From: Paraphysomonas bandaiensis
Lineage: Eukaryota > Chrysophyceae
Reading direction: 5' to 3'
NCBI GenBank assembly: GCA_965644295.1
Contig: CBFFRP010000053.1
Span: 1 to 64,000 of the forward strand
Length of the DNA stretch: 64,000 nucleotides
The translations under genes were made by a program, and so were the position numbers. This document shows, piece after piece, positions 12,886 to 23,091 of the stretch (position 1 is its first letter; the number at the start of each line of letters is the position of its first letter). Below the pieces are notes generated by a model. It saw only the letters and a program-made list of their open reading frames with translations. It did no database searches and was not told the DNA's origin.

Positions 12886-14362
12886 TTAAAGCTCATCTAT
12901 TTCCCCTCCATCCACATAATTATCACTCTGACCCTTTTTGTTTTTATGACGCCTTCGCCGAGCATTTTGCTGAGCCCCTTTGCGTCTTCTGTTGGTAGAG
13001 CCCACCCGTGCCATCAGTACTGAATGTGCAACAACACCAATTCGCAAGTCGAATTCGTGTATCTCAGCTTTTATTTGCTGCAGTGCCGATTTCATGCGTA
13101 CGAGAGGTGAGGTGTCGTTCATACCCGAGTCACGGGACTCAAAGGACTCCTTCAGTTCCTCTAACCTCTCCGACACCTCCGCGAGATCATTCGTGAGTTT
13201 AATAACCGACTCATTCGTTCGACCACTTTTAGCTTCAAGCTCTTCAAGTTTGAGCTTAACTTCCTTAAATTCATGACTGAGAGCAGCAAATTGGTTATTC
13301 GTGTAGCGCTCTTTACTGCGAATCTTGTTCAGCTCGTCGGATATTTCTCTATTTATCAATTAAATACACACAGTAAAAAACTATTCATCCTACCTGTTGA
13401 GAGCCTGCAGATCTCCTTCAGTCTCTCCTAGTACCTTCTCAATGTGGCTTTTGCTGGCCACAGTCATGTCCACATGAGCCCTCCACTCGTTGGTCGACAA
13501 CTGCTGCTTCGCTCGTAGCTTCGGTCCAACTCGCTCTAACTCAGTCTTCCAGTGAATGGGGTCCACCTTCATACACATGTAACACATCAAATTTTCAAAG
13601 AATATAAGGTAAGAAAGCTCACCTCTGAGGTATGAATCTGTCTGGCAGAACTGTCTAAAGAAACCTCGCTCATTTCTAGACGTGCATCTTCCTGATAGAG
13701 ATCGTCCTCTTCAACACCCCCATCAACCTCGTCTTCAATGTCGTCTAAAGACGCAGCCACATCATCCTCGGCCATCTCCACCTGAAAGCACAATGTCAGA
13801 GCAATCTATGCACAGTCAAAGAGAAACGTACAATGTCAGCATCGGTGTAGACAGGCTGGGCCCAACGAAAGTTCTTAACACTCAACGCTTTATCAGTGAG
13901 AAAATCCAAAACGCTGCATACAGCTTCGCCGTGAGCAGCTTTTAGCTTCTGTGAAGGGAATGAAAGTCGGCAATCCAACTGACGCAACGCAAGCATGAGC
14001 TTGTTGGCCACTGTATTAGGATCATCATAGGGGTCACGTTTAAACGTTTCTGGATCTCCGCTACAAACGGTACAAAGCCAACCACAAATATCCATAAACT
14101 CATCAAACTGATTACTCATATTTTTTCCCGGAAAAATAAAATGAACTCTGCTGAATGGTTTTCTTCCTCTCTCACCACAATACTCATTTTCATAATTTAA
14201 TATTTTCAATTTTTCCAAAGAATTTTCCCAAAGAACATATAACGGTCCCTGTTATCAATTAGTTTTCAATAATTTATATATATATTCTTTTCTTACCACT
14301 GCCGTTCCAGCTTCTCCTTGATTACTTCGTCTTCCAGCCTCTTCAGTATCATCGTCTGCCAT
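12886..14362 (-). CDS. IFT57: Intraflagellar transport protein 57 homologue
   Basis: Five exons on the minus strand (14362-14297, 14248-13832, 13781-13623, 13566-13394, 13348-12886) encode about 425 residues, close to the roughly 430 of the animal protein. The N-terminal calponin-homology-like part contains LEKLKILNYENEYC, the KPFSRVHFIFPG patch, QFDEFMDICGWL, DDPNTVANKLM, FPSQKLKAAHGEAVCSVL and ALSVKNFRWAQPVY. An acidic linker follows. The C-terminal half is coiled coil with WKTELERVGPKL, EWRAHVDMT, SKERYTNNQF and the signature MNDTSPLVRMKSAL with EFDLRIGVVAHSVL. It ends in a basic tail. IFT57 is a peripheral IFT-B subunit that links IFT-B to kinesin-2 and IFT20, so the gene implies a working cilium. 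The start ATG is followed by an acidic MADDDTEE leader. Confidence 0.93.
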
Positions 14363-15039
14363 AGCTGTATTATTACTATCAATATATAGTTAAGAAATGA
14401 TTTAATTTAATTTCTGATAGTAATGTTAATGTTTTCAACCTTATGTGGTTTATATATACAGCTAAAGTATGTTATAATTGCTATTCTATTGCAATGGTAA
14501 TGTATATATATATATATATGGTAACAACTACTTGGTGTACTCATATACATATGAGAGTATTCATATGTACTGTACTTTGATGCCGTTATATACATACATA
14601 TATATAGAGTATGAATATATCGAACTGCTGTATTCAAGTAACTGCTTTTTTGAAACTTGGATTTCGTATAGCCGGTTACGGGAGGAGTTCTACTAACGGA
14701 TTCATGAGATCCGTCAATGAAAACATTGCTGTATTTTTATATAGTGCAGAACTCTCCCAGCCAATTAAAATACGGAGTCTGTAGATCGTGTAATACATAC
14801 ACTACATCCTCTTCCTTGTGGTTTGATGGAGTATGAGCATGATACGATGTCGTACGTATATTGTAGTAGCACGTGTAGAGTGGAGTATACATAGTAAAGT
14901 ACTGTACACTGGACAGCAGTGGTCTTATAATGTGAGGTGATGGCTTCATATATACATACATACATACACGATACATTCATTTCAACACACATCTCTTCCT
15001 ATTAACCATTTCAATACAACAACAAATCAACTTTCCCCT
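14363..15039. other. Divergent intergenic region, IFT57 / DUF501 gene
   Basis: A 677-bp spacer between two genes read away from each other, so it presumably holds both promoters. It has several TATATA runs and a short CATA tract near 14950-14969. The leader just before the DUF501 ATG is rich in C and A and poor in G. I cannot place a core promoter with confidence. Confidence 0.5.
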
Positions 15040-15768
15040 ATGAATCCTAATGAATCAACAGAGTCTACAGGCAAATCACGTCGAGCATTACGTACAAAGA
15101 AAAGACGTCGAATACAATCCGAGAATCGACCAGAAATCAATATATCTTCACTCGATCAATTCCCATTTCGCTCACCTAGTTTATTACTAGAGGATGCACA
15201 AATTGTATGTAATCAACTTGGTTATATACCAACCAATCTAGTGGATATAGGGTCCCGTGATACTGAAACAAATGTTCCACAAACTATAGTGTTATATGCT
15301 TTAAATAAGAATGATTCCATTAACGGGAGGTATTCAAAAGGACTTTGGCAACCATTTCCTACAATGATATGGATGTCATGTCCGATTTTAAAATCGAAAA
15401 TATCTAAACTGGAAGGAGAGGGTTATATATCAGAGTTCCAAGAGCGGCTGGTCAATGAGTCAGGTGACCCGTCGCCAACTTCTACCTCAAGTCCATCATA
15501 TTTACGTCAAATGGAAACTGCTCACCGCTTGTATGCAAATGAACGCTGGGATAGATTGACTGACGAAGATAAAGCTATTGTTGAGAGGAATGGATGGAGC
15601 GACTCACTTGGCAGTGAAGTTGGGGTTGCTGGTATCAGGGATTTTAGTAGTGTGAAGTGCCTGCATTGTCATTATGCCCATTTTCTGGCTCGACCAGATC
15701 ATGGAAATATTATTGGTGCCTGGACTGACAGTGTTCTTAAATCCCAAGAAAACACCGAAACTTCCTGA
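15040..15768 (+). CDS. DUF501-domain protein, single exon
   Basis: The 242-residue product has a basic N-terminal leader (about 1-40, GKSRRALRTKKRRR), then a DUF501 domain. Visible family marks are DAQIVCNQLGYIP, PFPTMIWMSCPILKSKISKL followed by EGEGYI, a Y-x-x-x-x-x-AH-x-x-Y helix (TAHRLYANERW), VGVAGIRD and VKCLHCHYAHFLA with the N-I-I-G-A-W end. The Cys/His pair in the CLHCHYAH stretch looks like the active or metal-binding site. DUF501 is known mainly from bacteria, where its function is unknown. The long linker between the two halves and the basic leader are eukaryotic additions. The leader could be an organelle or nuclear signal. Confidence 0.88.
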   Translation: MNPNESTESTGKSRRALRTKKRRRIQSENRPEINISSLDQFPFRSPSLLLEDAQIVCNQLGYIPTNLVDIGSRDTETNVPQTIVLYALNKNDSINGRYSKGLWQPFPTMIWMSCPILKSKISKLEGEGYISEFQERLVNESGDPSPTSTSSPSYLRQMETAHRLYANERWDRLTDEDKAIVERNGWSDSLGSEVGVAGIRDFSSVKCLHCHYAHFLARPDHGNIIGAWTDSVLKSQENTETS

Positions 15769-16628
15769 TAGTATTATCGTATAGTGGAATCGCGTTTGAG
15801 TATATATTGGAGCATAATATAAAGTAGTTACCCTGATTATAATAACGAATATAATTCTTTTTGAGAAATAAATACACTATGCTTGCCACAGACAAACGTT
15901 TTGAGAGGCACAACTCAGTATATACAATTGTATATTTTTGCTTAATTGTTTTGTTTGAATGTATATAGTATTAAGTATTAGTATGCTGTATGCTTGTGAA
16001 ATGAAAATGTACATAGTACTTAGTAAAAGTAGTATTGCTGTATGTGGTATTCGTGGTTGTACGAAGTACGAAGTACAAAGGAAGTTTACTTACAAAGTGT
16101 GAAGCTGTGGATCTGTTGTTCAGATACAATTCCATTATATCAGCATGGATGATATACAATATTTAGTATGATACAGTCGATGTTTGACCATGACTGTCTT
16201 GGCTAGTGATGATAGTAATGATTTGGTTCTGTTGATATTTATGTATCATATACAAACGCGTTCAATACATACATACATTCTGCAAGTACTTGTATCTATG
16301 ACATAATCGGAAAGATAACTATTGCACAAATATACTATCCATTTGTTGAGATTCAATTTTTTCGTTCATCAAAGTGAAATCTTAAATATTCATAATGGTC
16401 GACAACAAATCAAGTTGTAAACAAGTGTACATCACTAGCTACATCTTCAGTGCAAACAACGAGAAAATATTCCGAAGGTGCAATTTTCACAACGATTGAA
16501 ACTGGAAACTACAACGACAAATGTGCTGTTTACAATTCCGTTCGATGGATTTATGTACAACATGTTCACAGTATGTGAATGATGACGGCTAGAACATATC
16601 CCGACCCTATGAGAAAACACCGGTGGCA
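15769..16628. other. Convergent intergenic region
   Basis: AT-rich sequence between the 3' ends of the DUF501 gene and the minus-strand secreted-protein gene. Small frames on both strands have no recognisable content. I see no gene here. Confidence 0.5.
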
Positions 16629-18231
16629 CTACGGGATGATGCAATCTGGGTTTTCAGAGTTTATATTTAACTCAGGAGATTTCAGAAAAAGCTCTGTAGA
16701 TTCAACTGTGTCAGAGTCGCTCAGGCTTACGCCTTCTGCTTCCAGCTCGAAGCACTGCGCCGGCAAATCACAGTTGGCGCTAGCCTTCTCCCTACAATAT
16801 CCATGAATTAAGAGCGCAGTTCAAATAGCACAGCACGCTACAAATACCACTCACTTGATGCTGGCTATAGTTGTGCTTCTATCAATATCTGCTCGTAAGA
16901 AAAACTTGCAAGGGTGTGGCATACTCAGTTGTAGTCGCCACGGCTCAGGAATGCGAGCTTGCTTCACACCTCCAGCGGACCCCACAGGGAGTCTACAAGA
17001 AAAACTCTGATTAATCTGTATAACACGCGCGGGATAGTAATGAGAACCTTGTCTCCAGACCAGAGGGGATAGTATGCCATGCTCGCAGCGGTTGCCACTC
17101 GTAGGATGGGATGAACTCCTCAGGGTGCCTCACCTCCACCTCTCCACTACGCTCGCTCTCCTTGTAGTACCGATGGGGCTCTCTCTTCGACCGTAGGCCC
17201 ACAGTAAATGTGTGTTTTCCCACTTCTAGACCCCGCATAGAAAAGTGCAGTGCGTCACTCGCGGCAACACAGTATTTTAAAGGGTTCTCTGATGCCGAGT
17301 GAAAGTAGAAAGTAAGACAGCAGTCAAGATGGCCCAGCGACCACGGATAGGCTGGGGAAACTTCCACAGATACAGGAAGATGAGCCTCTTCCACAGTACC
17401 ACCTTCCGCTGGGACGCCAAATTCTAGCACCGGTACTGGAAGAGACACTGAGGGAAGAGCGTCCTGAAGGCGAATTATCTCCACCTCAGTACTACAGGAA
17501 GACGACGGAAACGGGGTTTTGGGCCCACCACGCTGCTGAAGCTCGGCTAGCACGTTGTACTTGCCACTGGGAACGCTGTAAAGAGTAATGGCTGGTTGGT
17601 TACTAGGAATACAAGTGCGCTCCAAAACAGCACCAGAGCCGTCGAAGTGGTTCACCTAAACCAGATATCAACTTGTGACGATGTTCACAATATATCATAC
17701 CTGAATACAGATATCTAATTCCCTATTGATTGGGCTATTCGTTAATTCTATATCTACCGGTACATCAGACGCATCTGTCGCACCATTTGCAAGAAACTGT
17801 AGACGGGGTGGGAGGCGAAGTGAAGGTAGTGCCTCTTCCATGGTGAGCACGTGGAAAGTAGATACCACGCGACTCTCTTCTATGTATGAGTTACCAGATG
17901 ACTGAGAGTTGTTACTCAGCACAACATGTAAATTGTATTTGCCCGGATTCAAGTTTGACACAGTGAATGAGTTATGGGTGGTGTCAAGGCACTGCTCAGG
18001 GAACACAGTCGTATCTTCTAGCAACAGTGATAAACATGCCTTGTAATCACCGCCTCTGTCATCAACAATAAAGTTGACAGGTATATCAGCATGATTTTGA
18101 GGTGGAATAACTGCTACACTAGATGAATGACGAGGATTTATAAGCTCTAATGTAGGTAAATTATCATTGATAACAATCACTCCTTGTGATGCAATTATAC
18201 TCAATAGCCATATTGACAGAACACGAAACAT
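16629..18231 (-). CDS. Secreted protein with three beta-sandwich-like modules
   Basis: Predicted exons 18231-17701, 17655-17048, 16992-16855 and 16791-16629 give about 479 residues. The first ATG (18231) opens a clear signal peptide (MFRVLSIWLLSIIASQG). Three modules of about 130-140 residues follow. Each starts with a LP-x-L/V motif (LPTLELINP, LPSLRLPPRLQFL, LPSVSLPVPVLEFG) and each ends with a (P/S/V)GK(Y/H) strand (NPGKYNLHVVL, PSGKYNVLAEL, EVGKHTFTVGL). Each module has a few cysteines, consistent with an extracellular fold. I do not recognise the family. The exon 2 donor is either GTTCTC after 17048 or a site 21 nt downstream; both keep the frame. The C-terminal two exons (from 16992) are acidic and less certain. 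Confidence 0.7.
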
Positions 18232-18750
18232 AATGATCAAATGCAAATTATATTCAGAACTGATAGTCTTAATCTCAATACGTATACAATAATAGCAGAA
18301 ATTATCTCTAATATATATGCATTATGTATGGATCTGATAGTATTCCCTCCGAATGAGAACATTGATATGTACACTTGGAGGTGTATGATGCATGCTGTAC
18401 TATGTATATATAGTGCGGTTGTACGTATTCAAATAGAATGTTTTCCGTTGCAAAGGTACTACAAGACTGTAGTAGAGAATTCTGTAAATTCTTTTATACG
18501 TACCTATCTATATGAGTACTTGCATACATACATACATACATACATACATACATACATACATACATACATACATACATACATACATACATACATACATACA
18601 TACATACATACATACATACATACATACTACACCATACGAGGCGTACAACATCTAGACATGTAGGAACATATTTGTGCTTCTGTTCCACTCGTTCAAAGGG
18701 TTAGTTGATCTGATACATTACCACATATTATTATTCTCCGATTAGTGATA
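18232..18750. other. Divergent intergenic region with CATA array
   Basis: A 519-bp spacer between two divergently read genes, holding about 26 CATA units at 18523-18627. The array ends 123 bp before the amidinohydrolase start codon. No other element recognised. Confidence 0.6.
18523..18627. repeat. CATA microsatellite, about 105 bp
   Basis: An uninterrupted CATA tract of about 26 units. The overlapping HTYI and MYVC frames are repeat artefacts. Confidence 0.98.
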
Positions 18751-19689
18751 ATGTCGTCTCCAACTGTAACATCGAATATCATCATGGTTCGTCCAGCTCA
18801 GTTCAGAAGTAATGAACAGACAGCAGTAAATAATTACTTTCAGAGTACTGTAAACTCATCCGTGGAATCAGTACTGAGCAATGCTCTGAAGGAATTCGAC
18901 AATTTCGTTATCAAGCTCCAGAGTGTTGGTGTTAATGTCCTTGTTATTCAGGACACTGAAGATACAGACACTCCAGATGCAGTATTTCCTAATAATTGGA
19001 TTTCATTCCACTCTGATGGAACTGTATGTTTGTACCCTATGTTTGCCGTAAACAGACGAATAGAAAGAAGGCCTGATATATTTGATATTGTTAGGACCAA
19101 TGGATTTACAGTGACTAAAACTGTAGATTACAGTGAATTTGAAGATAAGAGTAAATTTTTAGAGGGGACTGGAAGCCTAATACTAGATCGAGTAAACAAA
19201 GTAGCATACTGTGCACTCTCGGCGAGGTCTGATTCCGAGCTTTTGGCAAAGTTTTGCAATGATTTTAATTATAAATGTGTTGCCTTTACTGCTTATCAGT
19301 CTGCTGGTGGCGATCGTCTAGTGATATATCACACCAATGTGATGATGGCAGTATGTGAAACGTTCGCTGTTATATGCCTAGATTGCATCGATGATGTTTC
19401 CGAGAGGACTGCCGTTGAAAACTCACTTCGAAACACAGGGAAGGAGATTATTGCTATATCTGAGGATCAGGTGAAATTATTCGCTGGGAACATGCTGCAA
19501 GTGGTGGGGGAATGCGACAAAAGGTTTCTAGTGATGAGTTCTACAGCATATCAATCGCTTACTGATGAGCAAATCGCCGCAATCACTCGACATTGCGATA
19601 TTGTTCACTCTGACATCGGGACTATAGAGACGTGCGGTGGGGGTAGTGCTAGGTGCATGATGGCTGAGGTGTACCTTCCCAAGAACTGA
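18751..19689 (+). CDS. CtlX/DDAH-type amidinohydrolase
   Basis: This single-exon gene encodes 312 residues, the usual length for the family. The ATG at 18751 is the first in frame. Family motifs in order are VRPAQF (near residue 13), PDAVFPNNWISFH (about 76), FLEGTGSLILDR (about 136), QSAGGDRLVIYHTNVMM (about 181-197, with the catalytic-type His in HTN), GNMLQV and ETCGGGSARCMMAEV, where Cys295 is the expected nucleophile. The guanidine-modifying superfamily (pentein fold) hydrolyses arginine-like or citrulline-like substrates. Within it this looks like the citrulline-utilisation hydrolase / eukaryotic DDAH-like branch. The exact substrate cannot be read from sequence. Confidence 0.9.
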   Translation: MSSPTVTSNIIMVRPAQFRSNEQTAVNNYFQSTVNSSVESVLSNALKEFDNFVIKLQSVGVNVLVIQDTEDTDTPDAVFPNNWISFHSDGTVCLYPMFAVNRRIERRPDIFDIVRTNGFTVTKTVDYSEFEDKSKFLEGTGSLILDRVNKVAYCALSARSDSELLAKFCNDFNYKCVAFTAYQSAGGDRLVIYHTNVMMAVCETFAVICLDCIDDVSERTAVENSLRNTGKEIIAISEDQVKLFAGNMLQVVGECDKRFLVMSSTAYQSLTDEQIAAITRHCDIVHSDIGTIETCGGGSARCMMAEVYLPKN

Positions 19690-20136
19690 GGGAGCGACAT
19701 CGTGTATGGAGGGACGTGTGCTGTTTTGCTGGCTGTGCTCATCGTGCAGATAACAGTACACATCCTACCGCAGAGTTAGATAGTGACTACAGCAGAACGT
19801 ACGAGTTAGAATAAAGTATTCTACAAAGCTGGTCATCATTTTTGAAAAAACAATAATAATACAGTTATTATTATTTGAATTTATTTTCTGGCTTGTACTC
19901 TTTATATGTCTTTTGTGTGTATTGGCATCTTGCATGCTGATTGTAGAGCAGGAGCAACTATAAACTATCCGACACTAAGAAATTGTGGAATTATGGTTCC
20001 GAGAGGGATGCTTGTATTCAAAGAACTGGCACGATAATTTAAAAGAACATATATTCTAAATATAGAAATGTAGCAAGAAAAAGCAAAGTTTATACAAGAA
20101 TACAAGAATCAATACTGTACAACATATTATACTCAG
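19690..20136. other. Convergent intergenic region
   Basis: A 447-bp AT-rich spacer between the 3' ends of the amidinohydrolase and RsmE genes. AATAAA-like strings occur near 19810. No gene seen. Confidence 0.5.
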
Positions 20137-20998
20137 CTAGATATCTCTATTAAGCATACGTATGCCGGCAAGAGCAGCTGCAACCGCAGTTTCAGTCCTA
20201 AGAACGGTATCGCTCAAAGTTACGGCGTGTATATTGGCCACCTGGCTAAGAGTTTTCAGCTCCCCATCTGTGTATCCCCCCTCTGGACCGACCATTATTC
20301 CAAGAGAAGATGGACGTGTACTCAACAGATTGGAAGCACATGACAGGATATTCTGCACTGAAGTATCAGCCCGCTCCCGACAAAGTAACACTGGGTCGCC
20401 ACCCATTCCTGATTGCAGAATCTCTCCCAGCGAAATCGGGTCCTCCACCAACGGCACTGTGAGACGCTCGGACTGCTCCGCACCACTGACAGCCAAAGGC
20501 CGCATCGCACTAGCCGTAAAACTATGATTCGTATTCTGAAATACAACTGGCACAATACGAGACACACCGAGTTCGGTTGCCATCTCTATCAATCGCTTCA
20601 TATTAGTTTTTCGGATAGGAGACACGTACAAATTCGTACACAATGACGACGACTTATGCGGTAATCTCAACTGTTTTATAGCACTAACTGATATACACAT
20701 GCTATCTTTATCCCTACGGCGCGAATTACCACTATTTATACTCTCCACCTGAAACAAGTACTCCCCATTTTCACTTCACAAGAGGAATATTTAGATCATA
20801 AAATTCAAACAAGAAGCGTAGATACCTATTGAATCCACGAAACATACTTCCAGGTTTCAATCTCATAACATTCACCAAATGGTGAGAGTTGATAGGGTTG
20901 AGCAATACTGTAGAATCAAGCGCTATGTTCGTGTCAATATATACTCTAGATAACTTGTGAGGGATACGAGGCAACTGACGTATCAAATTATTTGCCAT
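20137..20998 (-). CDS. 16S-type rRNA (uracil-N3) methyltransferase, RsmE family
   Basis: Two exons (20998-20826 and 20773-20137) joined across a 52-nt intron give about 269 residues. The join restores the PUA-like N-terminal motif SHHLVNVMRLKPGSMFRGFN followed by SENGEYLFQVESI, as in RsmE. The SPOUT domain is complete: IRKTNMKRLIEMATELGV, RIVPVVFQNTNHS, then the knot LGIMVGPEGGYTDGEL and the cofactor-loop TLSDTVLRTETAVAAALAGI. Bacterial RsmE methylates U1498 of 16S rRNA. A eukaryotic copy would be expected to act on mitochondrial or plastid small-subunit rRNA. The first 20 residues (MANNLIRQLPRIPHKLSRV) are basic with no acidic residue, which fits a mitochondrial presequence but does not prove one. 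Confidence 0.92.
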
Positions 20999-21432
20999 TC
21001 TTATAGTAGTATGTGTCGTATGAATACTTGAATTATTGCATGAGATCAATGACAATATGCAGTAATTGTTAGGATATCACTGTAAGATGATATATTTGCA
21101 TTAATAAGCTAGAGGCTTCAGCATATCACATATACATGTAGAGGCAAGGACATGTTTCGATCTATGTACTTGTACATGATGAAGATGTACCTCTAGCTTT
21201 ATGTGCTGCAGTACATGTATATATGGGGTATGACGTATATAGAAAGCTGTACTTATCGATCTGCGTACTTATGTAGGTTGACGGTATGTACCTCTGTCTT
21301 ATGAGTGTCTGTCTATCGATAGATGTGTGGATGACTGTAAACACATATGCTTGTATTGACTCCCTCCATTAACCTAATCAACTCCACAACCTTCTATTAT
21401 CGTATGCAATATACTCCCAATTGATCAACAAT
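20999..21432. other. Divergent intergenic region, RsmE / DTW gene
   Basis: A 434-bp spacer with many TACATGTA-like near-palindromes around 21130-21260. It should hold both promoters. No RNA gene recognised. Confidence 0.5.
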
Positions 21433-22830
21433 ATGGATAGTATTCCAGAACACTTCCCTGATGATGAATTACTCACCATAACCCACACCAGTACTGTTAC
21501 CACTGATCCATCTAGTAATAGTAATACATATCATAAATATTATCCATCTATTGGATTATTACTTAAACTATATAAAGGATTAAAACGATTATGGAAAAGG
21601 GGTCGAATGATAAGACCAGAGGATAATGGAGAAACATTATTATATATATTATGGGAGCACTATAGAGCCCCCCATGAACATGTTTGCTCCGAATATTGGA
21701 CTCCCAATCAACTCTTTTCTACTGCCATTCATTTAAATCGACGATGTAGAGAAATATCTCCTCTTATATGTCGTGATCTAGACCATCACTTGCTTCTACC
21801 CCCAACTCATGATGGAGAAGTTGTGACATTCGAACCATCATTTCTAAGTAAGGTCGAAAGTTATCTAAAGTCGTTGGAACGCCCACCTGGAACTTTTGAT
21901 GCCCCAGATGAAGTTAAAAAGGATTGTGATAGCTACGATGGGGAGTGTTCTGAGCTAATAAAACGACTTGCTGCACTCCCAAGAGAAGCGTGTCCCAAAT
22001 GTGGTGGGCAACGACAAGTGTATTGTGGTGAATGTGGAGGATTGCGCATGCCAAGTGCCTCTCCTCTTTTACCTCCTCGAGTGTCCTTGCCTTTTCGCGT
22101 TCATTTGCTTTTGCACTGGTAGGCCGATCTCCGATTGTACATTGTAAAGTAATGTCTTTTTGTTAGGCGGGAGTCACTACATAAATGCACCGGGATTCAT
22201 GCGGCGGTCCTGTGCGAGGAGGATACAATTTCCTACTCCCGTTGGCGGAAAGATGGGGAAGAATCCATATCGGAGTGTCCTTGGGAGGAGGTCGTACGGT
22301 CATTTGACGCTGAGAGAGATTTGCTCGTCTATCCCACTGAAGAAGCTATTCCTGCGGATAAATTTCCATGGTCTTCTGACCCTTCATCACCTACTTCTTC
22401 CGTTCCATGGCGTCTGGTACTATTGGAAGGATCTTGGGAAGGTGCCAAAACTATGGCTCGGCGCATTATTTCCCTCCGTAGTGAGCTGTCCCTACCACCA
22501 CTTCGTTGCATCTCATTGCAAGGTGGGGTTACGGGCAGATACTGGCGACTGCAGCATATGGGCGCCTCAGCGGTTTCTACAATTGAAGCACTGGCGCACG
22601 TAGCTGATGTCGCCGCCCGTAGTGTGGACACAGAATCTAGTCCTTGTCACCTTCTTGACGCAATGCTGCTCCTCTTCAATCTGCAGCGGTACAGGGTATT
22701 CGAAAATGTTAAGGGAGGGGCACGGGTGCCACTTGCTATGGCAGCATCGAATAGTAGTGACTTTGAGACGTCATGGGCAGCGAGTATTAGAAGACACGGG
22801 TCTGTGGTGGATCAAGGAGGTGTATTATGA
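21433..22830 (+). CDS. DTW-domain tRNA-uridine aminocarboxypropyltransferase, DTWD1-like
   Basis: Two exons, 21433-22118 and 22167-22830, flank a 48-nt intron and encode about 449 residues. The ATG at 21433 is the first in frame. After about 180 unrecognised N-terminal residues comes the zinc-binding-type CPKCGGQRQVYCGECGG (about 187-203). The intron joins VSLPFRVHLLLHW to RESLHKCTGIHAAVL, the conserved DTW core. The signature that gives the domain its name is LEGSWEGAKTM (about 317), with G-S-W in place of D-T-W, followed by LRCISLQGG, GRYWRLQ and SAVSTIEALAHV. The family transfers the aminocarboxypropyl group of SAM to tRNA uridines (acp3U). The Asp-to-Gly change in the signature may alter activity. 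Confidence 0.85.
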
Positions 22831-23091
22831 CGTTTATGGAGTGGATTCACTGGTTGAAAATATTTTTGTATATTATGTTTAAAATAGTAAATGAATAATA
22901 TATTTTGCCTTATTAGCAGTCTTGATCGTTTAACAGGACATATAAGCAGGCGTCATTGATACCACATATATAAGAAACATTAATCTTCACGTATCCTATG
23001 TGATACATATATAATTTGCCATTTCACAACTATGCAATAATGTAAAAATTACTGTGAAATGCAACGATAAGTATAGAGAGCCAAAATACAC
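22831..23091. other. Convergent intergenic region
   Basis: AT-rich spacer between the 3' ends of the DTW gene and the GT31 gene. Nothing recognised. Confidence 0.4.

Noticed and set aside
22160-22603. Separate 147-residue plus-strand frame
   Set aside because: It is an alternative frame over DTW exon 2, whose frame carries the conserved motifs.
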